Assembly: GCA_907163075.1 (NCBI GenBank)
Contig: CAJQTY010000003.1
Coordinates: 238,637 to 302,636, forward strand
Reading direction: 5' to 3'
DNA length: 64,000 nucleotides
Source: an uncultured Rhodocyclaceae bacterium
Lineage (GTDB): Bacteria; Pseudomonadota; Gammaproteobacteria; Burkholderiales; Rhodocyclaceae
Each line of letters begins with the position of its first letter. Within the stretch, counting starts at the first letter, position 1. Positions 35,658-48,973 of the stretch are shown here, piece by piece. The notes below the pieces were generated by a model. It worked only from the letters and a program-made list of their open reading frames with translations. It was not told where the DNA came from and searched no databases. The position numbers and the translations under genes are program-made.

Positions 35658-35738
35658 GAAAATCTCCTTTGATTAGTGACACGATAACGACACAGTATGA
35701 AGGTAGATGCTCCTTCTCAAAAAGCTTGCGCCGAAAAA

Positions 35739-35794
35739 GCAAACCTTTGCGCAAACGTTTGCTTCAATTATATGGAACGAGTTATGATTTGCAA
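35739..35794 (-). promoter_or_regulatory. rbs promoter with tandem RbsR operator
   Basis: On the minus strand TTGCAA (35789-35794) and TATAAT (35767-35772) are spaced by 16 bases. Immediately downstream lie two adjoining 12-base palindromic elements: GCAAACGTTTGC (35751-35762, perfect) and GCAAACCTTTGC (35739-35750, imperfect at the centre). The first matches LacI/PurR/RbsR-type operators, with the central CG that LacI hinge helices open. Occupancy would cover the transcription start and block rbsBAC. Confidence 0.75.
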
Positions 35795-36001
35795 GCTGAT
35801 TCTTTGGGAAAGGTCGCGGCGAGCGTTTTCCGCGTTCGTGCACACGACCGGGATCGTGAGAGAAGTCTGTCCGCGCCACAAAGCGACGGCGTTACCGTTG
35901 CCCCGCAACCCGGGCCAAACGGCGATCGGCAGATACCTGCTATGGAACGCTAATGAATCTTGGCTCCCGAGCATCTTTGCGAAGGCGAGCGAATTCCTTG
36001 A

Positions 36002-37546
<1,545 letters not shown>

Positions 37547-37692
37547 TCAGATCTGTGCGCGCCGCCGGGTTGACGAAAAAGACGTGCTCTAGCTTCCGCT
37601 CTATCGTCGGGGTCGCGCGGCAATCCGCACGTTTACCCCGACGTCGCCCTGCGCGATAACGGCGACAGTTGCCACATGAAGCAAGCAGGTTT

Positions 37693-39481
37693 TCAGCTCG
37701 CCTTCATGGCGTCAGCGAATTGACCCGCCTTTTCGCCGACGATCAAATGCAGTATCCCCGGAGCGGCATTCATGATCGCCGAAACGCCAGCAACCTTGGC
37801 CGCCGCTTCATTGAACTTGGAGGCATCGGCCAGTTTCCACGCGCAGACGCGTAAAGGCCACGGCTTCCAAAGCGCGGACATTGGCCAAGCCACCCAGCGC
37901 CGCCAGCATTGGACCCGCCGCAGCGCCAACCGCCGCGTCAATCGAGGCTGCCGGAGCTTGGGCCGCCACGGCGGTGGCCGCCGCCTCCGCGCTCGGCGCC
38001 GCATCGCCATCCGCTTCCGGTCCGGCAACCTTGAGGTAGTCCTCCATCTCGCCCTTGAGGTTCTCCGACAGCGGTCCGAAGATGGCCTGGAAACCATTGC
38101 CGATGGTCATCACGCCTGCCGCACCCATGGCCTTCAGGCGTGCCTGATCGACCTTCGCCGGATTCTTCACGGCGACGCGCAGGCGGGTGATGCAGGCGTC
38201 AAGGCTGGTAATGTTGCTACGACCGCCGAACGCCAATACCAGATCACGAGCCTTTCCGTGCTTGCCTTCGCTGACGACTACCGGCGCGCCGCCGACGACT
38301 TCGTCTTCACGACCGGGGGTTTTCAGGTTGAACTTCTTGATCACGAAGCGGAAAACGGAGTAATAAATCACCGCGTAGATGGGGCCGATAACGAACACGT
38401 ATAGAGCGCCCTGCGCTTTGCCGCCGATCAGGTTGAACATCAGGAAGTCGATGCCGCCCTGTGAGAAGGTGAAGCCCATGTGCATGTTCAGCGTATTGGC
38501 AACGAACTGTGCCGACGCCGCCAGACAGGCATGAATGAAATACAGGATCGGGGCAACGAAAAGGAAGGCGAACTCGATCGGCTCGGTAATCCCCGTGAGG
38601 AACGAGGTCAGCGCGGCGGAAACCATGATGCCGCCGACCTGCACCCGGTTCTCCGGCTTGGCCGTGTGCCAGATGGCAATGGCCGCCGCCGGCAGACCGA
38701 ACATCTTGAACAGGAACGCCCCCGAAAGGATGCCGGCGGTCGGGTCTCCGGCGAAGAAGCGGTTGATGTCGCCATGCACGACCTTGCCCGAAGCATCGGC
38801 GAACGAGCCCATCTCGAAGAAGAAAGGCACGTTCCAGATGTGATGCAGGCCGAACGGAATCAGCAGACGCTCGATAAAGCCGTACACCGTGGCGGCGGTA
38901 CGCGGATCGCTGACCGCGGCCCATTCCGAGAACGTCTTGATGCCGCCGCCGACGGGTGGCCAGACGATCGACAGCAGGGCGCCGAGCGCGATCGCCCCGA
39001 GCGCCGTGACGATCGGCACGAAGCGCTTGCCGGCGAAGAAGCCGAGGTAGGTCGGCAAGGCGATACGGAAGAAACGATTGAACATGTAGGCGGCCATGCC
39101 GCCGGCGAGGATACCGCCAAAGACGCCGGTCTGGATCGACGGCAGGCCCATGATGGTATCCGGCTTGACGCCCATGATCGCGGCCATGACGCCGAGCGTC
39201 ACGGTCATCACCAAGAAGCCGATGGTCGCGGCGACGGCGGCGACGCCATCGTTCTCCGTAAAACCGAGCGCGACGCCGATGGCGAAAATCAGCGGCAGAT
39301 TGCCGAAGATCACGTCACCGGCATTTTTCATCAGCGAGAGAATGGTCAGGACCACGGTATTGGTGGTGTGGAAGTCGGTCGCGCCGATACCAAGCAGCAG
39401 GCCCGCGACCGGCAGCACGGCCACCGGCAGCATCAGCGATTTGCCGATTTTTTGGAGGACGGCGAAAGCATTCTTGAACAT
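37693..39481 (-). CDS. PTS EIIC-EIIB-EIIB permease of the glucose/N-acetylglucosamine family, frameshifted near the 3' end
   Basis: A Glc-family EIIC domain ([56 protein letters not shown]) is followed by an EIIB domain with the phosphocysteine in [16 protein letters not shown]. An Ala/Pro-rich linker then leads to a second EIIB-like domain where the cysteine is replaced ([12 protein letters not shown]). In that domain the frame breaks at GGAAACTGG near 37837; removing one A restores [20 protein letters not shown] to the stop at 37693. As sequenced, translation ends at 37808. Core transport and phosphotransfer domains are unaffected. Confidence 0.88.
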
Positions 39482-39508
39482 GGTTGGAGTCTCCGAACGA
39501 GGCAAAAA

Positions 39509-42043
39509 TCAATCAGCGAAGGCCGTCAGGCGCCCGCGAACTTCGGCGGCGGTGCCCATCTGCACGACTTCCTGTGCCAGCTGCTGGCAGTCGGCCAGCG
39601 ACAGGCGTTTGACCAGGGCCTTGATCGCCGGAATCGCCGGTACCGAGACCGACAGTTCCTGGACGCCGAGACCGATCAGCACCGGTACCGCCATGGTGTC
39701 GGAGGCCATGCCGCCGCACACGCCGACCCACTTGCCGTGCTTGCGGGCGCCTTCGCAGGCCAGCGCGATCATCTTGAGCACGGACGGATGCAGGCCGTCG
39801 GCCTTTTTCGCCAACTTCGGATTGCCGCGGTCCATGGCCAGCGTGTACTGGGTCAGGTCGTTGGTGCCGACCGAGAAGAAGTCGGCCTCGCGGGCAAATT
39901 GTTCGGCCATCACGGCGGCCGAAGGCACCTCGATCATCAGGCCGACCTTGACGTCGGTATGGCCCTTGGCGAAATGCTCCTCGGCGAGAATGGCTCCGAG
40001 GATCGCCTTCGCCTCGCGCAACTCTTCGAGCGTGGCGATCATCGGGAACATGATGTGCAGCTTGGTCAGACGCGCCGTGCGCAGGATCGCGCGCAACTGG
40101 GTACGGAACATTTCCGGCTGGTCGAGGCTCACGCGGACCCCGCGCAAACCGAGGAAGGGATTGTCTTCCTTGGGCAGCGGCAGGTAGGGCAGCGGCTTGT
40201 CGCCACCGACGTCCAGGGTGCGCACGACCAGCGTGCGCTCGGTGCCCAGCGCCTCGGCCACGGCCGAGTAGGCGGCGGCCTGTTCTTCTTCGTCGGGCGC
40301 TGTATCGCGATCGTCGAAGAGGAACTCGGAACGGAGCAGACCGACGCCTTCCGCACCGTTGGTCACGCCTTCGGTGGCCTCCAGGGCGTTGCGCACGTTG
40401 GCCACCACTTCGATGCGGTGGCCGTCGGTAGTCACCGCCGGGGCGGCGGCGCCAGCCAGTTCCTCTTCGCGTTTGGCGGCCTGACGAGCCACCCGCTCGT
40501 AAGCCTGGGTGATCTCGGCCTCGCTCGGGTTGCGCTGCAGCACGCCCCTGGAGCCATCGAGCACGACCAGCAGGCCGTCCTCAAGGCTCAGCGCGCCTTC
40601 TTCGATACCACAGATGGCCGGAATACCGAACGAGCGGGCAAGAATCGCCACGTGACTGGTCGCGCCACCGGTGGTGGTGCAGAAGCCAAGCAGTTTGCTG
40701 CGATCGAAGGCGGCCGTGTCGGACGGGGTGAGTTCTTCGGCGATCAGGATCGAACCTTCGGGGATAACGACCTGCGCCTGCTTGACTCCGGCAAGCAGCG
40801 CCAGGACACGGCGACCGACATCGCGGATGTCGTTGCCGCGTTCGCGCAGCAGGGCGTTATTGGCACCTTCCAGCGACTCCAGACGACCGGCGTATTCGGT
40901 GAACGCCGCGCGCCAGGAAAAAGCCGCGCTCCGGCCCTGACTGATGCCGTTGATCGCCAGGTCGAGCAGGTCGGGATCTTCGAGAAGTTCCTCGTGCGCG
41001 TTGAGAATCTGCACCTTGATCGGGTCAGCGAACTGCCCCTTGAGCGCTTCGATTTGTCCTCGTGCTTCATGCAGCGCGGCGTCCAGCTTGCTGCGTTCGT
41101 GCGCCGGCGTACCCCCTTTTTCAGCGACTTCTATCGTTTGCTGGCGGAACTGAATGATACGGCCGACCGCCAGGCCGGGCGATGCGGAAACGCCGGCCAG
41201 TTCGTTCGCCGAAGCGGCTACGGCGCGCACCGGCGCCGCCGGCGCGGCCGGCTCCGGCTCATCGCCGGGCTTCTCGCCGCAACCATCGGCGATCAGGGCC
41301 GAAATCTGGCGCACCGCTTCGTTGGCATCCGGGCCGGTGGCCTTGACCCGGATGGCGTCGCCGAGTTTGGCGGCCAGCCCCATGATCGCCACCACGGACT
41401 TGGCGTTCGCTTCGCTGGTGTCGCGCAACAGTCGGATGTCGGACTTGAATTTCTTCGCTTCGGCCGCCAGCAGCGCCGCCGGGCGGGCATGCAGACCGGA
41501 GGCGTTGGGCAGGCTGACCGCGTCGCCGATGAGTTCGCTGCCGGAAACGGCCACGGTGGCGACCCCGGTGTCGGCCAATTCCAGCGTCATTGCCACCGAC
41601 TTGCCGGCAACAACGAGGCCGCTGGCCGGAATAAAGCGCGCCACCTTTTCGACGTTGGCGATGAGAACCTGGGTGAGCAGACTGAGCGCTTTGCGGGCGA
41701 CAAGATCGCCATCGAAGCTGATCAGCGTCTGGCCGATATCGACATGGTCGCCCTGCTTGACGTGCGGCGTAAAGCCCTCACCCTTGAGCATTACGGTATC
41801 GATGCCGATATGCAGCAACACTTCAAGGCCTTGCTCGGTGGCAATGGTGAGCGCGTGATTGGCGCGATGCAACTGGGTCACGGTTCCGGCAACCGGCGCC
41901 AGCAGGTCGGTCGAGGTCGGATCAAGCGAAACGCCATCGCCGACCATCTTCGTTGCAAAAACCGGATCAGGCACCGATTCCAGTGGAACCAGAATACCCG
42001 ATAGCGGGGCAAATATTTCGAGTCGGGCCGGAGGCGTGCTCAT
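39509..42043 (-). CDS. Fused PTS protein EIIA(Glc)-HPr-EI
   Basis: The 844-residue protein has three parts. An EIIA-Crr domain carries H78 in EVLLHIGIDTV. An HPr domain carries H185 in NASGLHARPAA. A full Enzyme I carries the phosphohistidine in TGGATSHVAILARS and ends with MIEVPSAAVMAEQFA and VGVCGGMASD. It resembles NagF-type fusions and, with the adjacent EIICB, makes a self-contained phosphotransferase chain from PEP to sugar. GGAG precedes the ATG. EIICB starts 27 bases downstream, so this leads a PTS-phosphoglucosidase operon. Confidence 0.94.
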   Translation of the reverse strand: MSTPPARLEIFAPLSGILVPLESVPDPVFATKMVGDGVSLDPTSTDLLAPVAGTVTQLHRANHALTIATEQGLEVLLHIGIDTVMLKGEGFTPHVKQGDHVDIGQTLISFDGDLVARKALSLLTQVLIANVEKVARFIPASGLVVAGKSVAMTLELADTGVATVAVSGSELIGDAVSLPNASGLHARPAALLAAEAKKFKSDIRLLRDTSEANAKSVVAIMGLAAKLGDAIRVKATGPDANEAVRQISALIADGCGEKPGDEPEPAAPAAPVRAVAASANELAGVSASPGLAVGRIIQFRQQTIEVAEKGGTPAHERSKLDAALHEARGQIEALKGQFADPIKVQILNAHEELLEDPDLLDLAINGISQGRSAAFSWRAAFTEYAGRLESLEGANNALLRERGNDIRDVGRRVLALLAGVKQAQVVIPEGSILIAEELTPSDTAAFDRSKLLGFCTTTGGATSHVAILARSFGIPAICGIEEGALSLEDGLLVVLDGSRGVLQRNPSEAEITQAYERVARQAAKREEELAGAAAPAVTTDGHRIEVVANVRNALEATEGVTNGAEGVGLLRSEFLFDDRDTAPDEEEQAAAYSAVAEALGTERTLVVRTLDVGGDKPLPYLPLPKEDNPFLGLRGVRVSLDQPEMFRTQLRAILRTARLTKLHIMFPMIATLEELREAKAILGAILAEEHFAKGHTDVKVGLMIEVPSAAVMAEQFAREADFFSVGTNDLTQYTLAMDRGNPKLAKKADGLHPSVLKMIALACEGARKHGKWVGVCGGMASDTMAVPVLIGLGVQELSVSVPAIPAIKALVKRLSLADCQQLAQEVVQMGTAAEVRGRLTAFAD

Positions 42044-42252
42044 CAATCAACTCCTATGTCGATTTAGACCAAATTAAGTCACTCAGATTGCGCTGTTGCA
42101 AGCGGCATAATAGAGTAGAAGCTGTCCTTTAACAACGCTCCCGGATATGAATTTCCCAGGACCCGTTCGAGACGGAACGGATGCGAAAATAAAGCCGGAA
42201 AAGAAAGCGGCCCGCACCATGGCGCGCCGTGTTGCTTGAGCCAAGCGCCTGC

Positions 42253-44257
<2,005 letters not shown>

Positions 44258-44572
44258 GGACGTAACTATAAACGATAGGAAGACGGGCGTTCCTCCCCAT
44301 TCCGATGAGATATGGAAAACACCATCAGAGCGCCGTTCCAGCACGAAATATAGTTCTCGGGCATGTCTGATCCCTCCACCGCTAACAGGTTGACGGATTC
44401 TAACGGGCTTCACTGGGAAAGCAAAACGAAGGGACGACGTGCGCCGTGTTACCGCCATACGGCCGACCTCGACAACGGAGCGAAACCCTGAAAGCGCTTG
44501 CCTTATCACCGTGTCCGCCGCGGATGACTGCCTTTTCTTTGGCCTTTGACCGCGGCGACCGCTCGCGAGGCT

Positions 44573-45910
44573 TCAGCGCATCTCAAACAGTTCCTGGTGA
44601 AAGTGTTCGCCCGGCAATCCGTGCGCGACCAGATCGTCGCGCACCGACTGGCCCAGCGCGGGCGGCCCGCAGAACCAGAAGCCGGCGGTTTTCCATTCCG
44701 GCACGGCGCTACGAATGCGATCCGCATTCAATCGTCCATCCTTGGCCGAAACAAGCAGGTGCAAACGCACCCCCGCCGCCATGGCGTCGGCGGTCAGCTT
44801 GTCGATGGCTGCCTGCGAAAAGTCGGTGGTGGAATGGAAGAGGTGGATCGGCCTGGTATCTGGCGTGAGCGCAAGTTGCTTCATGCGCGCGATGAACGGT
44901 GTAATTCCGATCCCGGCGCCGACCCAGATCTGGCACGCTTGTTGGTCTGCAAAATCGAAACAGCCGTAGGGTCCCTCGACAGTAACCGGCATGCCGACTT
45001 TCAAGCGTTCGCGCAAGCGGCCGGTATGGTCGCCCAGGGCCTTGGTGACGAACGTGATGCGGTGCTCCGCCGGGTTCCACGCGGAGGCGATGGTGTACGG
45101 GTGCGCCCCTTCCTTCGGGTCGGAGGTGACGAAGGCGAACTGACCGGCGGCATGACCAGGCCAGCCTTCACGCAAGGCAATATGGGTTTCCATCACGCGC
45201 AGTTCGGGATAATAGCTCAGTGAATCGACCGCGCCATCCACCTTGCGCCCGCGACCGACCTGCCCGAACAACACCAATACCGCGGCCACGCTGCCGCCGA
45301 GCATGAGGACAGCGACGACCCAACCGATCGGCTGAGTCCAATAGGCGAACTTCGTCAAAACGACGGCATGGTAAACCAGGACCAGGTAGGCCACCGCCAG
45401 CCATTTGTGGGTTTTCCTAAACAAGTGATACGGGAATCGTTTGATCAGGGCCAGCGCCAGCAAGGCCAGGGCCGCGTAAAACGCCCATTCGCCGACCGAT
45501 TCCGCCAGTTGTCGCTGGCCGCCGAGCCAGCCTTCGATCACGCCGAGATCCGACGGAGCGGGACGTGGTCCGCGCACGGGCCGCTGCAGCCATCCCCAGC
45601 CGACCATCCACTTGGTGCCCGTTGCCCACCACCAGTGCAGGATGGAGGAGGTCAAAGCGGTGATTCCCAGCCATTTGTGCAGACGGTACATCTTGTCCAG
45701 GCCATCCACGTGCGGCTCGATCGATTTGGGCCGCAGGGCGAGCAGCATCGCTGCGCTCATCGCGGCAATGGCAATGACGCCGCTGTACTGCATGAACACG
45801 GCGCGGAAGGAAAAATAGGTAAAGGGTACCGGCGCCCAGGTATCGGCCATCAGCCAGAGGGCTGTCAGCAAGGCAATCAGCGCGTAGAGGGAGAGTTTTA
45901 TTCTTTTCAT
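44573..45910 (-). CDS. Ferric reductase-like flavoprotein with membrane heme domain
   Basis: The 445-residue protein has an N-terminal six-helix ferric-reductase-like domain with paired histidines (YRLHKWLGITALTSSILHWW; KTHKWLAVAYLVLVYHAVVL). A FAD-binding barrel (HPYTIASAW) follows, then an NAD(P)-binding domain (IWVGAGIGITPFIARM, FCGPPALGQSVRDDL). Electrons would pass from NAD(P)H through FAD and two hemes across the membrane to an unknown acceptor, possibly ferric iron or oxygen. No partner gene identifies the substrate. Confidence 0.9.
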   Translation of the reverse strand: MKRIKLSLYALIALLTALWLMADTWAPVPFTYFSFRAVFMQYSGVIAIAAMSAAMLLALRPKSIEPHVDGLDKMYRLHKWLGITALTSSILHWWWATGTKWMVGWGWLQRPVRGPRPAPSDLGVIEGWLGGQRQLAESVGEWAFYAALALLALALIKRFPYHLFRKTHKWLAVAYLVLVYHAVVLTKFAYWTQPIGWVVAVLMLGGSVAAVLVLFGQVGRGRKVDGAVDSLSYYPELRVMETHIALREGWPGHAAGQFAFVTSDPKEGAHPYTIASAWNPAEHRITFVTKALGDHTGRLRERLKVGMPVTVEGPYGCFDFADQQACQIWVGAGIGITPFIARMKQLALTPDTRPIHLFHSTTDFSQAAIDKLTADAMAAGVRLHLLVSAKDGRLNADRIRSAVPEWKTAGFWFCGPPALGQSVRDDLVAHGLPGEHFHQELFEMR

Positions 45911-46446
45911 GGTCGTTCAGTGTTGCTTGGGTTAATAGAATGTCGGAACGACGGCCATTCTGCTTGAGTGGAGCAATTCCTGTCATCCCGGCGGCATCGG
46001 CCCCGGTCAATTCGACATCGTGTCTGATAGGCGTCGACTTCCGCCTGCTGCGCGGCCATGCGCTCGTTCAGGGTGCGGTGCACGGCGAACAGCAGACCAG
46101 GCGAATGGCGAACATGCTTCACTGAAAACTCCCTGCGAGACCGGAAAGGTCGCGTGACGCCCGAATCCTCCGGCAATCAGCGACAACGAATCGCACGTGG
46201 CAACAATTTCCGGGAACACCGCGCCAGGCCACACCTAAGGCATTTCTTATGCAACTGCAGTTATTCTCGGACGAAAGTGATTCAGAAAAATGTCAAAGAC
46301 GCTGGAAGTTATTTCAATTCGTTTCGACATTGGCGTTGCCATTGCCGTAGATCGGAAAAGCGCAGCGCCTTCCGGCTTCACGGCAAAGGAGGGTCTCGGC
46401 GACACCGCGGCGGAAGGCGCCTTCGGCTTTTCCGGCCTACGACACC
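45911..46446. other. Gene-poor region with a long inverted repeat
   Basis: No convincing gene is visible. A 22/24-base imperfect inverted repeat, left arm 46353-46374 (CGGAAAAGC ... GCCTTCCG) and right arm 46411-46434 (CGGAAGGCGC ... CTTTTCCG), could form a stable hairpin with a 36-base loop. A short frame from a GTG at 46129 to a stop overlapping the flavoprotein ATG is too arginine-rich to trust. Confidence 0.5.
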
Positions 46447-46704
46447 TTACATGACCAGGGTTCGTGTCACCCCGTGCTGGTCGGTGCCGAGCAGGCGAAA
46501 TCCGGGATGCCGGTGAAAAATCTCGCCGGTCGCGGTATCCAGCAGGTTTTCGGAGTTCGCCAGCAGGGCCAGTGCGGCGGTGTGGATAAAGCCAAGACGG
46601 TCGATGTTGTGAATGCGGCAGACGTCCCCGGTATGCATCGCCAGCTCGACGGTCGGCAGCACGGTTTCGATCGAATCGGAATTGTTCAGGGTCACATTCA
46701 ACAT
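46447..46704 (-). CDS. Hypothetical protein, 85 residues
   Basis: The product begins MLNVTLNNSDSIETVLPTVE and contains HTGDVCRIHNIDRLGFIHTA and EIFHRHPGFRLLGTD. I recognise no family. Composition is balanced rather than arginine-rich, unlike most shadow frames in this GC-rich DNA, which favours a real small gene. No clear ribosome site was seen. It could be regulatory or a remnant. Confidence 0.4.
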   Translation of the reverse strand: MLNVTLNNSDSIETVLPTVELAMHTGDVCRIHNIDRLGFIHTAALALLANSENLLDTATGEIFHRHPGFRLLGTDQHGVTRTLVM

Positions 46705-46821
46705 GGCATGTTCCAGTTTCTTGTTAAGGCACTGGACCTTTCGGGATTCGTGGTCTGTACAAGTCCGTCAACGTCTCGCCGCGCGATAACTTGAGCGTAC
46801 CGGTCGCCCGGCCAACGTCAC

Positions 46822-47859
46822 TCAGGCCGATCGAAAGGCGAGCACCGTCGTGTGCCGGTAGGTCTCGCCGGGTTGCAGCCAGCAATCGGGTTGCGGCCAT
46901 TCGGGATGATTGGGGCTATCGGGCAGAAATTGCGTTTCCAGCGCCAGGCCTGCGTTCGCGGCGTATTGCCCACCCGCGCGCGCCGGGATGCCGGCCAGGT
47001 AGTTGCCACTGTAGAACTGCAGGGCCGGCTTGGTCGTATACAAATCCATCGCCAGGCGGCCATCGGCGGACACGACGGTGGCCGCGACAGTGGCCATTTG
47101 CCGGCATTCGTCATCAAGCAGGTAGGCGTGGTCATAGCCGCGCGCCAGATGCTGCTGGCTATCGGCCAGAAAATCCCGCGCGATCGATTTGCGGCGTGTG
47201 AAGTCGAAACTGGTGCCCTCCACCGGGGCCAGTTGCCCGAGGGGAATCAGCCCCTGGTCGATGGGCAGATAGCGATGGGCCTGAATCTGCAGTTCGTGCT
47301 GGCGAACGTCCGTCGCCGAACCGTCAAGGTTGAAGTAGGCATGATTGGTCAAATTGACCGGACAGGGCGCATCGACCGTCGCTGAATACTCCATGCCGAT
47401 GCGCCTGTCTGCGTGCAGGCGGTAGCACACGGTCGCGCTCAGATTGCCGGGGAAGCCCTGGTCGCCGTCGGCAGACTCGATGCCGAAGACGACATGCTCG
47501 GCGCCCTGCTCGACTATGCGCCAGCGCCGCCGATCGAAACCCTGCGGGCCGCCATGCAGTTGATGTCCGCCCGCGGTGGGCGTCAGGTGGATTACCCGCC
47601 CGCGGCAAGCGAACTGCGCGTGGCGGATCCTGTTGGCATAACGCCCGATGGTTGCGCCGAGAAAGGCAGTCTGGTTAAAGTAATCCGCCAGGCCGGCGTA
47701 CCCGAGCAGCACCTCACGCTCGAATCCGTCCACTGCAACGCGGCAGGATAGCCAGGTCGCGCCCCAATCCATCAAACTCAGTCGCACACCGCTGGCATGG
47801 GCGAGTTCGACAAGGCGGGGCGGCTGACCGTCCGGACAACGGGTGCTGGTCTGGCTCAT
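46822..47859 (-). CDS. galM: Aldose 1-epimerase (mutarotase)
   Basis: The 345-residue protein has ATIGRYANRI with the substrate-binding arginine, the TAGGHQLHGG loop with its histidine, the catalytic histidine in NLTNHAYFNLDG and a late glutamate in LALETQFLPDSPNHPEWPQ. It interconverts anomers of aldoses, here probably L-arabinose. It closes a minus-strand run with araC and the sugar ABC genes. GGAGAAA precedes the ATG. Confidence 0.92.
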   Translation of the reverse strand: MSQTSTRCPDGQPPRLVELAHASGVRLSLMDWGATWLSCRVAVDGFEREVLLGYAGLADYFNQTAFLGATIGRYANRIRHAQFACRGRVIHLTPTAGGHQLHGGPQGFDRRRWRIVEQGAEHVVFGIESADGDQGFPGNLSATVCYRLHADRRIGMEYSATVDAPCPVNLTNHAYFNLDGSATDVRQHELQIQAHRYLPIDQGLIPLGQLAPVEGTSFDFTRRKSIARDFLADSQQHLARGYDHAYLLDDECRQMATVAATVVSADGRLAMDLYTTKPALQFYSGNYLAGIPARAGGQYAANAGLALETQFLPDSPNHPEWPQPDCWLQPGETYRHTTVLAFRSA

Positions 47860-47887
47860 TGCTGTTTCTCCACGAAGGCGTGCCCGG

Positions 47888-48820
47888 TCAGCTCTCGCTG
47901 ACAGAGGATGGCCGGTCATCGCCGCCAGCCGAGGGCACTTCGCAAAACGCTGGCGGCGCTTCGCTGTTCTTGCGGAATTCGCTCGGGCTGGCGCCGACGC
48001 GCTTGCGGAAAACCCGCGAGAAATACATCTGGTCGTCGTAGCCGACAAGACTGGCGATCTTGGCAATCGGCGAGCGCGTACTTTGCAACAGGTGCTTGGC
48101 CAGGATCATCCGCTGATCCTCCCGCCAGCGCACGATATTGACACCCATCTGCTCGCGAAACAGGTGCGCCAGCCGCGACGGCGACAGGCAGACATGGCGG
48201 GCCATCTTCTCGAGATTGACCTCCTCGGCCAGATTGCGCGACAGGTACTGGCACGCTTCAGTGATGCGCTGGTCGATCGGCGTCTCGCGGTGTTCCGGCG
48301 TCTCTTCGAAACAGCGGATCAGCAGGCGCTCCAGCAGGTTGATGGCGAGTTCTTCGGACGAGCGGCGCCCGGACTTGTAGGTCTGCTCGATCTGCTGGAA
48401 CAGCTCGTCGAATTCGTTGATCAGCTCCTTGTCCGGCAGCGTCAGGCGCCCCACCTTATTGACCTGGTTGCGCCATTCGAGCCAGTGGCTCCAGTAGGCG
48501 CGCGGACGGAAGTAGATCCAGCGGTGATACCAGTCCGGGCTACCCGGCGCACGGCCGTAGAAATGCGTGGCGTCGGGCGGAAACAACAGCAGATCGCCGG
48601 GATTGCAATAGATCGCGTCATCGCCGTCGAAAACCTTGCCGCGCCCCTTCACCGTCATGTTGATGATGAAGCCGCTCATACCTTTCTTGCGGTCAATGAA
48701 GAAATCAAGCGGACCGTTCTCGATGATCGGCGTCGTGCCGGCCACGAGATAGACGTTGAACGAATAGCCCGGCAGCAGTGGGTTAAGCTGCTGCCCTGTC
48801 TCTTGTTGGCGCATTCTCAT
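47888..48820 (-). CDS. araC: AraC-type arabinose regulator
   Basis: The 310-residue protein has an N-terminal cupin sensing domain ([35 protein letters not shown]) and two C-terminal helix-turn-helices ([40 protein letters not shown]). The sensing domain and position beside arabinose transport and catabolism genes match AraC. Two closely spaced ATGs (48820, 48814) are possible starts. Candidate TATGGA-type half-sites lie in the araF-araB intergenic region. Confidence 0.88.
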   Translation of the reverse strand: MRMRQQETGQQLNPLLPGYSFNVYLVAGTTPIIENGPLDFFIDRKKGMSGFIINMTVKGRGKVFDGDDAIYCNPGDLLLFPPDATHFYGRAPGSPDWYHRWIYFRPRAYWSHWLEWRNQVNKVGRLTLPDKELINEFDELFQQIEQTYKSGRRSSEELAINLLERLLIRCFEETPEHRETPIDQRITEACQYLSRNLAEEVNLEKMARHVCLSPSRLAHLFREQMGVNIVRWREDQRMILAKHLLQSTRSPIAKIASLVGYDDQMYFSRVFRKRVGASPSEFRKNSEAPPAFCEVPSAGGDDRPSSVSES

Positions 48821-48973
48821 TTCCAGGATGGCCGAGCAGAGCTCAGCCGACCATTGTCAAAGTCACGCACGGCCTTGTGCCCCGACAGGTCATGGAGTGT
48901 GATGGATACGGCGGGCGCCGGGCACGACCGGTGCGCCCGATACTTGATAGCACGCGCCCGCTTCCGGCTTCCT

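Noticed and set aside
38480-42004. A 1174-residue open frame on the + strand
   Set aside because: It lies antisense to the EIICB and EIIA-HPr-EI genes, is rich in Arg, Gly, His and Gln and matches no family; long antisense frames are expected in GC-rich coding DNA. The same holds for + strand frames at 1803-3851 and 47843-50161 and the minus frame at 57620-59419.
42060-42085. Partial palindrome upstream of the PTS fusion gene (TTTAGACCAAATTAAG) as a GntR/NagQ-type operator
   Set aside because: Only one half resembles the TGGTCTAGACCA-style site; the symmetry is too poor to claim.
45907-46129. Small minus-strand frame starting GTG with AGGGAG upstream and stopping over the flavoprotein ATG
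   Set aside because: The overlap and ribosome site are suggestive, but the second half is dominated by Arg, Cys and Asp with no recognisable pattern; it is treated as unsupported.
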